Assembly (NCBI RefSeq): GCF_005116505.1
Contig: NZ_SWBR01000005.1
Coordinates: forward strand, 62,001 to 126,000
DNA from: Pedobacter polaris
GTDB taxonomy: Bacteria; Bacteroidota; Bacteroidia; Sphingobacteriales; Sphingobacteriaceae
DNA: 64,000 bases
Direction: 5' to 3'
Shown here in pieces: positions 30,184-38,314 of the stretch (its first letter is position 1; the number at the start of each line of letters is the position of its first letter). Below the pieces are notes generated by a model. That model saw nothing but the letters and a program-made list of their open reading frames with translations, searched no databases and was not told where the DNA came from. The translations under genes were made by a program, and so were the position numbers.

Positions 30184-31920
30184 TTAAATATTGTGTTTTT
30201 TCTTTTCAGCTAAAATATATTCTGCAGTTCTCATGGATAAAGCTAAGATAGTCCATGTAGCATTTTTATCTCCCTGTTGCACAAATGGCCCGGCATCAAC
30301 TACAAATAAATTTTTGCAATCATGTGCCTGGCAGTATTTATTTAATGCTGATTTACTAGGGTCATCTCCCATGCGAATGGTGCCAACTTCATGAATGATT
30401 TTTCCAGGAGCTAACAATCCGTAATTGGTTTCGGGCCCATGAATTGTAGAAGTAACAATTCCACCCATTTCTTTCATAATTGACAGAAATGTTTCTTGCA
30501 TATGTTTGGCCTGCAAGATTTCTTCTTTCGCCCATTTATAATGAAATTTCAAAACAGGAATACCAAATTTATCAACTACATCTGGGTCGATTTCACAATA
30601 GTTGTCTTCCCGAGCAATGGCAGTGCCACGACCCGCCATGCCTACTCCGGTGCCATAAAAACGACGGTAATCATCTTTTAAAGCCGAACCATAACCACCT
30701 GCATCTTTCATTTTTCCGTTTTTGTCTGGTACCAATCCATTCATAGTTGGTACACCTCCTCCAAATCCGTAAGATGGCATACTCATTCCACCACCATATT
30801 CAATGTGGTAGCCTCGAGGGAAATCTAATTTTTTATTGTCTAACCACCAAGGAGAGTAGATATGGATACTTCCTAATCCATCTTCATTATATCTTTTTCT
30901 ATCCATTAATTGAGGAAGAAACCCTGATACGCCTGCTCCAGTAGAATCGTGTAGATATTTACCAACAACCCCACTATTATTTGCTAATCCATTTGGGTGT
31001 TGCGATGATTTTGAATTTAAAAGTATTCTGGCAGACTCACAGGCACTGGCTCCTAAGATGATTAGCTTTCCATTTACTTGATATTCCTGTAAATCTTTTC
31101 GATTTACATAAGAAATACCCTTTGCTGTACCATCCTTATTGGTAATCACTTCCCTAACCATAGCATCAGTTATTACAGTTAAATTACCTGTGCTTACTGC
31201 TGGAATTACTAAACAAGATGATGCTGAAAAATCTCCATATACCTTACAGCCCCTGCCGCATTGGCCACAGTAAAAACAAGGTGCTCGATCATTGTTGCCT
31301 TTAATAGATTCTGTCATTACTGCACCCCTACCAGTAATTACTTTAACACCTGCTTTTTCTGCGCCTTTTTTAATGAAAAGTTCATTTAAGCGTGGTTTAG
31401 GTGGTTTCATAAAGATACCATCAGGCTCATTTTCTATACCTTCTACTGAACCATATATGCCAATCATTCGATCAACCTTATCATAAAATGGCTTTACGTC
31501 TGCATAAGTGATTGGCCAATCATCAGTTAATCCATCTTTTGGCTTAAAATCATCTGGTCCCATCCGTAAAGAAATCCTACCCCAATGGTTGGTTCTTCCA
31601 CCAAGCATGCGAGACCGAAACCATTCGAATTCAGTTCTGTCTTTTTTAGTATATGGTTCTCCTTCTAGTTCCCAACCTCCATAGGAAGCATCAAAATCTC
31701 CAAAAGGTCTTGTTGTTCCAGCCCCACGTCTTGGAGACTCCCATGGCCATTTCATTTGATGAGAATCTATTCTTGGGTCGAAATATTGACCCGCTTCAAG
31801 CATTAATACTTTTTGTCCAGCATTTGCCAAAACATAGGCAGCCATTCCTCCTCCAGCACCTGAGCCTACAATAATGGCATCATATACAGTAGAAGACTTT
31901 TTTATTTGAAAGTCGCTCAT
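30184..31920 (-). CDS. GMC-family FAD-dependent oxidoreductase
   Basis: A 578-residue sugar- or polyol-oxidising flavoprotein of the gluconate 2-dehydrogenase/glucoside 3-dehydrogenase type. FAD is bound by VGSGAGGGMAAYVLANAGQKVLMLEAG (about 18-44). A Cys-rich stretch CFYCGQCGRGCKVYGDFS (about 215-232) and the C-terminal GMC signature HEVGTIRMGDDPSKSALN...VVDAGPFVQQGDKNATWT complete the domain. It has no signal peptide and likely leaves the cytoplasm with the Tat-tagged small subunit. A cytochrome c subunit is not encoded nearby. The substrate is unknown. Confidence 0.88.
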   Translation of the reverse strand: MSDFQIKKSSTVYDAIIVGSGAGGGMAAYVLANAGQKVLMLEAGQYFDPRIDSHQMKWPWESPRRGAGTTRPFGDFDASYGGWELEGEPYTKKDRTEFEWFRSRMLGGRTNHWGRISLRMGPDDFKPKDGLTDDWPITYADVKPFYDKVDRMIGIYGSVEGIENEPDGIFMKPPKPRLNELFIKKGAEKAGVKVITGRGAVMTESIKGNNDRAPCFYCGQCGRGCKVYGDFSASSCLVIPAVSTGNLTVITDAMVREVITNKDGTAKGISYVNRKDLQEYQVNGKLIILGASACESARILLNSKSSQHPNGLANNSGVVGKYLHDSTGAGVSGFLPQLMDRKRYNEDGLGSIHIYSPWWLDNKKLDFPRGYHIEYGGGMSMPSYGFGGGVPTMNGLVPDKNGKMKDAGGYGSALKDDYRRFYGTGVGMAGRGTAIAREDNYCEIDPDVVDKFGIPVLKFHYKWAKEEILQAKHMQETFLSIMKEMGGIVTSTIHGPETNYGLLAPGKIIHEVGTIRMGDDPSKSALNKYCQAHDCKNLFVVDAGPFVQQGDKNATWTILALSMRTAEYILAEKKKHNI

Positions 31921-32037
31921 TTTAAATGGTTAGAATTTTACGATATCCTAATTTAAAGCTTAATTTTGTGAAATGGAAACGTTATGACTACAATTTTGAT
32001 AATGTAGCCTTAATGTTAACTAAATCGATTTATTTAT

Positions 32038-33243
32038 ATGAGCAATAGTGATATTCTATTAAAGTTTGCAAACCTTTTAAAAGCCAGCATAGCTGAAAAA
32101 AACCTAGTTAAATTATCTCTCGGAAATTATCAAGGTAATGACAAGGAACTGAAAAATCTGTATGTGAAGCTGGTTAAAATTAAAAGAGCTGATATGTTAT
32201 CTTTTAATTATCGATATAAAACTAGAGATATATTTAAAAATTTACTGCTTGAAGAGGGCACTGGTTTAATCATCAACCTGTTGAGTAATGATTTCAAGAT
32301 TGCAACCTTATTTACCGTTGACAAAGAAATAATTATAGAACACGATAAAAAAGGTTTGATTAAGCTACGTGAGCGTGAATTGAATGTGAAACTCGAACCA
32401 AAACTTGCTCACGATAAGGAGAAAAAAAGATTGATCAAGCCTACAGCAAATAATTATCTTCACTCTTTAAAAATTACCGATGCTGAAGGTAATGTTTTTA
32501 AAAATGCGCAAGATAAATACAAGCAAATCAATCAATATATTGAGATTTTAAGTTCATTAATTAAAGAATTGCCAGATGGAACCATTAAAAATGTGGTAGA
32601 TATGGGTTCTGGTAAAGGCTACCTTACTTTTGCTCTGTATGATTATTTGCATCAACAGCTTAACTTAAATGCTAAAGTTACCGGTGTTGAGTTTAGAGAG
32701 GATTTAGTAAAATTATGTAATGATATTGCCAAACAATCTAATTTTGAACAATTAAATTTTGTTGAAGGAACTATTGAAGATTATAAAGTAAAAGAGATTA
32801 ATTTATTGATTGCCCTACATGCTTGTGATACTGCAACTGATGATGCCATCTTTAAAGGAATAAGTGTAGGTGCAGAATTAATTGTTGTTGCACCCTGTTG
32901 CCACAAACAAATTAGAAGGGAAATTGAAAAGCACAAGGTTAAAAATGAAGTTTCTTTTTTAACTAAATACGGGATTTTTTTAGAGCGCCAAGCTGAAATG
33001 GTGACTGATGGAGTTAGAGCCTTAATTCTTGAATATTATGGTTATAAAACTAAAGTGTTCGAATTTATTTCTGATGCAAATACTCCGAAGAATGTTTTAG
33101 TGGTAGGAGTGAAGAGAACTGAAAGCTCAAAGAATAAAGATCAAAGCGAAGAAAGGGCAAAAATTTTACAAAAAATAAAAGATACTAAAGCTTATTTCGG
33201 GATTGATTATCATCATCTAGAACGATTGTTGGGGCTTAATTAA
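32038..33243 (+). CDS. SAM-dependent methyltransferase (Methyltransf_32-like)
   Basis: A 401-residue protein. Its N-terminal ~150 residues are unassigned and basic. A class-I methyltransferase fold follows: motif I VVDMGSGKGYLTFALYDYL (about 187-205), acidic loop GVEFRE, and LLIALHACDTATDDAIFKGI. The VAPCCHK stretch (about 289-295) is characteristic of the METTL25/GSTCD-like Methyltransf_32 group, which includes RNA methyltransferase candidates. Substrate is unknown. It is monocistronic and divergent from the GMC operon. Confidence 0.78.
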   Translation: MSNSDILLKFANLLKASIAEKNLVKLSLGNYQGNDKELKNLYVKLVKIKRADMLSFNYRYKTRDIFKNLLLEEGTGLIINLLSNDFKIATLFTVDKEIIIEHDKKGLIKLRERELNVKLEPKLAHDKEKKRLIKPTANNYLHSLKITDAEGNVFKNAQDKYKQINQYIEILSSLIKELPDGTIKNVVDMGSGKGYLTFALYDYLHQQLNLNAKVTGVEFREDLVKLCNDIAKQSNFEQLNFVEGTIEDYKVKEINLLIALHACDTATDDAIFKGISVGAELIVVAPCCHKQIRREIEKHKVKNEVSFLTKYGIFLERQAEMVTDGVRALILEYYGYKTKVFEFISDANTPKNVLVVGVKRTESSKNKDQSEERAKILQKIKDTKAYFGIDYHHLERLLGLN

Positions 33244-33252
33244 TTTTTAACT

Positions 33253-33609
33253 TTAATAAGAAACGAATGCTGTATCATTTTTTACCACGATATTCATAGA
33301 ATAATCTAATGATCTCCCATTGGTATAATAACCACTTTTTACAATATGATACTTTCCATTTTGCTTAAAGCTTAAATTATACTCTCCATCTGTTTTATTT
33401 TTCTCTAGATTTAAATTACCTGACTCTTTTGCATCGCTTTCAATATATGCGAAAAACAGAGAATCTAAATTTTCTGATGTTGTAAGCTTAACGTTTGAAA
33501 TAGCTACTTGTGATTCATTAATGATTTTGACCTTTATCGACTTATTTCCAAATGGGCCAACACAACTTAATAATGAAATTGTAAGTAATGAGAGTAATAT
33601 GTATTTCAT
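33253..33609 (-). CDS. Hypothetical lipoprotein
   Basis: A 118-residue protein with a lipoprotein signal (MKYILLSLLTISLLSC, Cys16). The mature part is beta-rich and short, with no family recognised. It ends close to the methyltransferase gene, convergent with it. Confidence 0.65.
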   Translation of the reverse strand: MKYILLSLLTISLLSCVGPFGNKSIKVKIINESQVAISNVKLTTSENLDSLFFAYIESDAKESGNLNLEKNKTDGEYNLSFKQNGKYHIVKSGYYTNGRSLDYSMNIVVKNDTAFVSY

Positions 33610-33760
33610 ATATAGGATTTGTAGTTCGATTAAAATTTATGCGGTTTGTTACGCTCATTTATTTATCTATTGATTAAATTAATAAATTATAAACCTTATT
33701 TTTTTATGCATTTAATTTAGGCTTAAGCCACAGTTTTACATTTAGCACAAGCTTTTGTTA

Positions 33761-33858
33761 TTTTAAACCTGCTGATAGCGAACACGAAGCCACAGGCGAG
33801 TAAAGCAGATAAGAGGACTACAAATCTCAAGAATTACTGACATTCGTTTTCAAAAAAA
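33761..33858 (-). repeat. Degenerate intergenic repeat, copy D
   Basis: Read on the minus strand it matches the repeat near 47.9 kb: GAAAA, ACTGACA-type block, GTAGTCC, GCTT, TTCGTGTTCGC and CAGGTTTAAAA in the same order. It lies in the 427-base gap upstream of dnaK; nothing coding is seen there. Confidence 0.7.
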
Positions 33859-33895
33859 CTACAAATTATTAAATAATCTGCCTTTTGACTTATTT

Positions 33896-33910
33896 CTGAC
33901 AACGTGTCAG
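33896..33910. promoter_or_regulatory. Palindrome upstream of dnaK
   Basis: CTGAC-AACGT-GTCAG, a perfect 5-bp dyad, lies about 65 bases upstream of the sigma-54-like site. The distance and symmetry suit an enhancer-binding activator, or alternatively a repressor operator. Confidence 0.45.
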
Positions 33911-33975
33911 CACGATTTAACTTCATTTTTTACATTTTAACAGTCTTTTGAATGTTATTTCTGCCAAAACCTGAT

Positions 33976-33990
33976 TGGCACATTGCTTGT
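33976..33990 (+). promoter_or_regulatory. Sigma-54-like promoter of dnaK
   Basis: TGGCAC-ATTGC-TTGT matches the -24/-12 consensus TGGCAC-N5-TTGC at all but the last base. A start about 12 bases downstream would leave a 5' UTR of roughly 35 bases. No CIRCE element and no TAnnTTTG promoter at a suitable distance were seen. Confidence 0.5.
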
Positions 33991-34036
33991 TATTAAGCTT
34001 GTAAACAATAAAAATTTAAAAGAAATACATAATAAA

Positions 34037-35938
34037 ATGGGAAAAATAATTGGTATAGACTTAGGAACAACAAACTCTTGCGTTTCTGTAATGGAAGGTA
34101 ACGAACCTGTAGTTATAGCCAACAGTGAGGGTAAACGTACAACGCCATCTATTGTTGCTTTTGCAGAAAACGGCGAGCGTAAAGTGGGTGAGCCTGCGAA
34201 ACGTCAGGCGATAACGAACCCTACAAAAACAATTTATTCTATTAAACGCTTTATGGGTTCTAGCTTTGCTGAGGTTTCGAAAGAAGTTGGTAGAGTACCT
34301 TATAAAGTTATTAAAGGTGATAACAACACACCTCGCGTAGAGATTGACGACCGTAAATATACTCCACAAGAGATTTCTGCTATGATTTTGCAGAAAATGA
34401 AAAAAACGGCTGAAGATTTCTTAGGACATGAAGTTACTGAAGCAGTTATTACTGTTCCAGCTTATTTTAACGATGCGCAACGTCAGGCTACGAAAGAAGC
34501 AGGCGAAATAGCTGGTTTAACTGTAAAACGTATCATTAACGAGCCAACTGCAGCTGCTTTAGCTTATGGTTTAGATAAAGCACACAAAGACATGAAAATT
34601 GTTGTGTTTGACTGTGGTGGTGGTACACATGATGTTTCTGTTTTAGAGTTAGGTGATGGCGTTTTTGAAGTAAAATCTACTGATGGTGATACTCACTTAG
34701 GTGGTGACGATTTTGACCACGTAATTATCGATTGGTTAAATGACGAGTTTAAAGCTGAAAACAGCATGGACTTGAGCAAAGACCCAATGGCTTTACAACG
34801 TTTAAAAGAAGCGGCTGAAAAAGCTAAAATTGAGTTATCAAGCACTACTTCTACAGAAATTAACTTGCCATACATTACTGCTGATGCAAGCGGCCCAAAA
34901 CACTTAGTTAGAACTTTAAGCCGTGCTAAATTTGAGCAATTGGCTGGTGATTTAATTAAACGTACTATTGATCCTTGTAAATCTGCTTTGAAAAATGCTG
35001 GTTTAAAAGTTGGTGATATCGACGAAATTATCTTAGTAGGTGGTTCAACTCGTATCCCTGCAATTCAAGATGCTGTTAAAGCTTTCTTTGGTAAAGAGCC
35101 AAGTAAAGGTGTAAACCCTGATGAAGTTGTAGCAATTGGTGCTGCTATTCAAGGTGGTGTTTTAACTGGTGAGGTTAAAGATGTATTGTTATTAGATGTT
35201 ACCCCGCTTTCTTTAGGCATTGAAACTATGGGTGGTGTAATGACTAAGTTAATTGAAGCAAATACAACTATTCCTTCTAAAAAAGCAGAAACCTTCTCTA
35301 CTGCTGCTGATAATCAGCCTTCTGTAGAAATCCATATTTTACAAGGCGAGCGTCCAATGGCTGCTCAAAACCGTACAATTGGTCGTTTCATTTTAGATGG
35401 TATTCCACCTGCACCTCGCGGTGTGCCTCAAGTAGAAGTGGCTTTTGATATTGATGCTAACGGTATTTTACACGTAAGCGCTAAAGATAAAGCTACTGGT
35501 AAAGAGCAAAAAATCCGTATCGAAGCATCTTCTGGTTTAACTGATGAAGAAATCAAGAAAATGAAAGAAGAAGCTGAAGCAAATGCAGAATCTGATGCTA
35601 AAGCAAAAGAAGAAGCAGATAAAATTAACGGTGCTGATGCTTTAATTTTCTCTACTGAGAAACAATTGAAAGAGTTTGGTGATAAATTATCTGCTGATAA
35701 AAAAGCGCCAATCGAAGCTGGTTTAGAGAAATTAAAAGCAGCTCATTTGTCTCGTAACTTTGCAGATATTGATGCAGCTCAAGAAGAGTTACAAACTGCA
35801 TGGAATGCAGCTTCAGAAGAAATGTACAAAGCTGGTGAGCAACCTCAAGGAGAAGCACCACAAGCTGATGCACAACAAGGTGGCGATACTGTTACTGATG
35901 TTGATTTTGAAGAAGTAAAAGACGAAGAGAAGAAATAA
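34037..35938 (+). CDS. dnaK: Chaperone protein DnaK (Hsp70)
   Basis: Cytoplasmic ATP-dependent folding chaperone, 633 residues from the chosen start. The ATPase domain begins MGKIIGIDLGTTNSCVSVMEG and shows VFDCGGGTHDVSVLELG and ILVGGSTRIPAIQ. The substrate-binding domain includes LLLDVTPLSLGIETMGGVMT, and the C terminus is acidic (TVTDVDFEEVKDEEKK). An in-frame start at 33983 would add 18 unlikely residues; homologues start at MGKIIGIDLG. dnaJ and grpE are not adjacent. It is monocistronic with a terminator. Confidence 0.98.
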   Translation: MGKIIGIDLGTTNSCVSVMEGNEPVVIANSEGKRTTPSIVAFAENGERKVGEPAKRQAITNPTKTIYSIKRFMGSSFAEVSKEVGRVPYKVIKGDNNTPRVEIDDRKYTPQEISAMILQKMKKTAEDFLGHEVTEAVITVPAYFNDAQRQATKEAGEIAGLTVKRIINEPTAAALAYGLDKAHKDMKIVVFDCGGGTHDVSVLELGDGVFEVKSTDGDTHLGGDDFDHVIIDWLNDEFKAENSMDLSKDPMALQRLKEAAEKAKIELSSTTSTEINLPYITADASGPKHLVRTLSRAKFEQLAGDLIKRTIDPCKSALKNAGLKVGDIDEIILVGGSTRIPAIQDAVKAFFGKEPSKGVNPDEVVAIGAAIQGGVLTGEVKDVLLLDVTPLSLGIETMGGVMTKLIEANTTIPSKKAETFSTAADNQPSVEIHILQGERPMAAQNRTIGRFILDGIPPAPRGVPQVEVAFDIDANGILHVSAKDKATGKEQKIRIEASSGLTDEEIKKMKEEAEANAESDAKAKEEADKINGADALIFSTEKQLKEFGDKLSADKKAPIEAGLEKLKAAHLSRNFADIDAAQEELQTAWNAASEEMYKAGEQPQGEAPQADAQQGGDTVTDVDFEEVKDEEKK

Positions 35939-35986
35939 GTCAATTCTCAGTTTTCAATTGACAGTTTTCAGTTGAATATAATATTT

Positions 35987-36022
35987 AAAGGCGTTGCTGA
36001 TTAAGTTCAGTAACGCTTTTTT
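35987..36022 (+). terminator. Terminator of dnaK
   Basis: AAAGGCGTTGCTGA pairs with TCAGTAACGCTTT (one bulged G and one G-T pair), followed by T residues. It lies 49 bases after the dnaK stop; the gap before it contains tandem CAGTTTTCA-like words. Confidence 0.8.
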
Positions 36023-36030
36023 GTTTAATG

Positions 36031-36292
36031 TCATCGTCATTGCGAGGAACGAAGCAATCTTAAGGTGACATTTTTGAAAATGAATGGCAGTGTTTTATGG
36101 CCAGTTCAGTCCCGCTATTCACTACAATACTTTTTGTTTACCCCTCGACTTCGCTCAGGCTAACAAAAAGTATTTTCGTTACTATTGGGTTTATATAACA
36201 AAGGAAAAGCGCTTTTGGGAATGTTTTAATGATAAAGCAAGTAGATTCTTCGCTTCGCTCTGAATGACAAACGCTTCGCTCTGAATGACAAA
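36031..36292. repeat. Patchwork of intergenic repeats after dnaK
   Basis: Contains CGTCATTGCGAGGAACGAAG, a degenerate repeat copy (copy A, about 36070-36130), a long hairpin formed by AATACTTTTTGTT and its complement (about 36126-36174), and a perfect tandem duplication of 21 bases (CGCTTCGCTCTGAATGACAAA at 36251-36271 and 36272-36292). No gene is visible. Confidence 0.75.
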
Positions 36293-36293
36293 A

Positions 36294-37364
36294 TTAAGAT
36301 AAACATTCTTCTATTATTCCTTGCAAAACTTTTTCATTTTCAAATAACTCGTTCAATAATTTGAATTGATTTTTTGTTCTGTCTAAATTTTGCTCTGGAT
36401 AAGCAATAGGATAATAGTCACTACCATTTAGATAATCTGTTAAAAAACGTAAAGCCTGCATATAAACAATATATTTTCCAGAGAACAAGATCAATTCTTT
36501 CTCTGTTTCTGTTAATATACTAGACATTTCAGAAAGATAACCTTCAATAGTTGCTTTAAAATAATCTATCCTAATTTTTACTTTATTAAGGTCAGTCTCA
36601 TCCTCAGAAAAAGCACAAAGATAAGTTCGCATCATATCACCTAAATCTGATATAAACTTACCAGGCATTAAAGTATCTAAATCTATTACACAGACGCCTC
36701 TATAGTCATCTTCATTTAAAAGGACATTGCTAATTTTAGTGTCGTGATGCATTACTCTATTTGGAAAATCCTTGCGATGCTCGTAAGAACAGTAGTAATC
36801 AACTATAAAATGATGATGAAGTGCTGTGTCAATTTCATGCTTGGCATTTTCTTTTAATTCAGCTTTCGCTTTACTTAAGGCAAAAATAAATTGTTCATAG
36901 CGCCAAACTAAATCATGAAAGCCATTGATTGTTGGTTTTAAGCTAGATGCGTCAAAATTATTTAACAATCGACTAAGTTTACCGAATTGTTTTGCTGCTT
37001 CATAAGCTTGTTTAGGATTGCTTAAAGTATCGAGAGCAACTGTGTTTTCTACAAATGGAAGTAAGCGCCAATAATCATGGTGACTAAGCATTAAGTCTCC
37101 ATTTAAGGTTGTAATTGGTGCCGGAAAAAGGTATGCTGGATAATGGTTCTTTAAGTAATCTGCTACAGCCTTAATATTGTTTGCAATAGCAAAAGGGTCT
37201 TTAAAAACTTGGGTGTTAATATTTTGAAGAATATACTTTTTATTGTCTTGTGTTAAAAGCAAATAGGTTCGGTTAATATGTCCCGAACCTATTTGTTGTA
37301 AAGCAATAGTATCTAAAGTGAAACCGTAAGCTTTTAATATTTCTTCGTCAATATTTAGCTCCAT
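36294..37364 (-). CDS. Aminoglycoside-phosphotransferase-fold kinase, probable sugar kinase
   Basis: A 356-residue small-molecule kinase. The N-lobe has IGSGHINRTYLL and a strand with Lys (KYILQNIN). The catalytic loop is MHHDTKISNVLL and the metal site VIDLDTLMPG, both typical of the APH/choline kinase fold. It resembles N-acetylhexosamine 1-kinase (NahK) in layout. It overlaps the nucleotidyltransferase gene by 10 bases, so it probably makes a sugar 1-phosphate for that enzyme. Antibiotic resistance is unlikely; the exact sugar is unknown. Confidence 0.8.
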   Translation of the reverse strand: MELNIDEEILKAYGFTLDTIALQQIGSGHINRTYLLLTQDNKKYILQNINTQVFKDPFAIANNIKAVADYLKNHYPAYLFPAPITTLNGDLMLSHHDYWRLLPFVENTVALDTLSNPKQAYEAAKQFGKLSRLLNNFDASSLKPTINGFHDLVWRYEQFIFALSKAKAELKENAKHEIDTALHHHFIVDYYCSYEHRKDFPNRVMHHDTKISNVLLNEDDYRGVCVIDLDTLMPGKFISDLGDMMRTYLCAFSEDETDLNKVKIRIDYFKATIEGYLSEMSSILTETEKELILFSGKYIVYMQALRFLTDYLNGSDYYPIAYPEQNLDRTKNQFKLLNELFENEKVLQGIIEECLS

Positions 37365-38254
37365 AGTTTTTCTGGATACGCGCCATCTTTAATCAATTGA
37401 TCTATGCTAGCTTGTACGAAAGGTTTATCTTCCTTATAAGTTACACCAAACCATTGATTTGAAGTTGGTACTACTTTAAAGGCTGCAGTATTACTTTTTA
37501 CTAAATTTTCTCCAATTAATGGGATAAAGAATTCTGCTTTAGGTTTATCCTTATTGGCTAATGCAAATTCTCTGAAAAGATCTTCTGTAACTTTAAAAAC
37601 AGCAGGAGTAAAACCCCAGAAATTCATTGAAACTGGAGTTTCATAGGCTAATGGATGTTTTGTATCATATTCTTCATAAACAATAGCATCGCCATCTTGA
37701 TAAATTTTAGTGCGTTCTACAATTTCTTCTAAGTTCCCATTACCATCAACTTTACAAACGCCACGAGATACAGCACCAAAATCTGATAGTGTTTTACCGA
37801 TTTGATAACCGATAATAGAGAAATTGCTATCTGTAGCTTCTTCATTCAAGAAAGCTACCATTTTTTTATAGGCATCAAAACCATAAAAATCATCTGCATT
37901 AATTACACAGAACGGTTCTTTTATTACTTTTCGTCCTGATAAGATAGCATGAGCAGTACCCCAAGGTTTTTCTCTATAAATCTCTTCTTCAATACCAAAT
38001 TGTTTTAAATCGAAGTTTTGAAAAACGTAATCTGTTTCAATTTTTCCTTGCAGCTTGGCATCAAAAATGCTTTTGAAGTTTTCTACAAATTCTTCTTTGA
38101 TGATAAAAACAACCTTGCCGAAGCCAGCTTTAATTGCATCATATATAGAATAATCGATGATAGTTTCGCCATTTGGACCGAAGCCATCTATTTGTTTCAT
38201 ACTTCCGTAACGGCTAGCCATACCAGCAGCCAAAATTAGTAGGGTTGGTTTCAT
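37355..38254 (-). CDS. Sugar-phosphate nucleotidyltransferase
   Basis: Likely joins a nucleoside triphosphate to a sugar 1-phosphate, giving an NDP-sugar. The 299 residues start with LLILAAGMASRYGSMKQI (about 4-21), the NTP_transferase signature with the nucleotide loop. KPWGTAHAIL and INADDFYG hold the substrate- and metal-binding residues. It is the first gene of a two-gene operon with the kinase. Together they look like a monosaccharide salvage module; the sugar and nucleotide cannot be read from the sequence. Confidence 0.85.
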   Translation of the reverse strand: MKPTLLILAAGMASRYGSMKQIDGFGPNGETIIDYSIYDAIKAGFGKVVFIIKEEFVENFKSIFDAKLQGKIETDYVFQNFDLKQFGIEEEIYREKPWGTAHAILSGRKVIKEPFCVINADDFYGFDAYKKMVAFLNEEATDSNFSIIGYQIGKTLSDFGAVSRGVCKVDGNGNLEEIVERTKIYQDGDAIVYEEYDTKHPLAYETPVSMNFWGFTPAVFKVTEDLFREFALANKDKPKAEFFIPLIGENLVKSNTAAFKVVPTSNQWFGVTYKEDKPFVQASIDQLIKDGAYPEKLWS

Positions 38255-38302
38255 TAATTAATTTTATAAAATTGGTTCGGATGATTATTAATTAGTAGGT
38301 GG

Positions 38303-38310
38303 CAAAGATA
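38303..38310 (-). promoter_or_regulatory. -7 element of the nucleotidyltransferase operon
   Basis: On the minus strand TATCTTTG fits TAnnTTTG and lies about 49 bases upstream of the start. No TTTG is found 19 bases further upstream, so support is partial. Confidence 0.4.
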
Positions 38311-38314
38311 AGTT

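Noticed and set aside
30191..31874. Plus-strand frames opposite the GMC oxidoreductase gene
   Set aside because: The minus-strand gene has intact FAD and GMC motifs over its entire length; the plus-strand frames have no recognisable domain.
33983..34036. Longer dnaK start
   Set aside because: The added 18 residues match no DnaK N terminus and would overlap the sigma-54-like promoter; MGKIIGIDLG is the conserved start.
36251..36292. Possible CRISPR array
   Set aside because: Two 21-bp copies are directly adjacent with no spacer, and no cas gene is present; it is a simple tandem duplication.
36294..37364. Aminoglycoside resistance gene
   Set aside because: The fold is shared, but the overlap with a sugar nucleotidyltransferase and the NahK-like layout argue for a sugar kinase.
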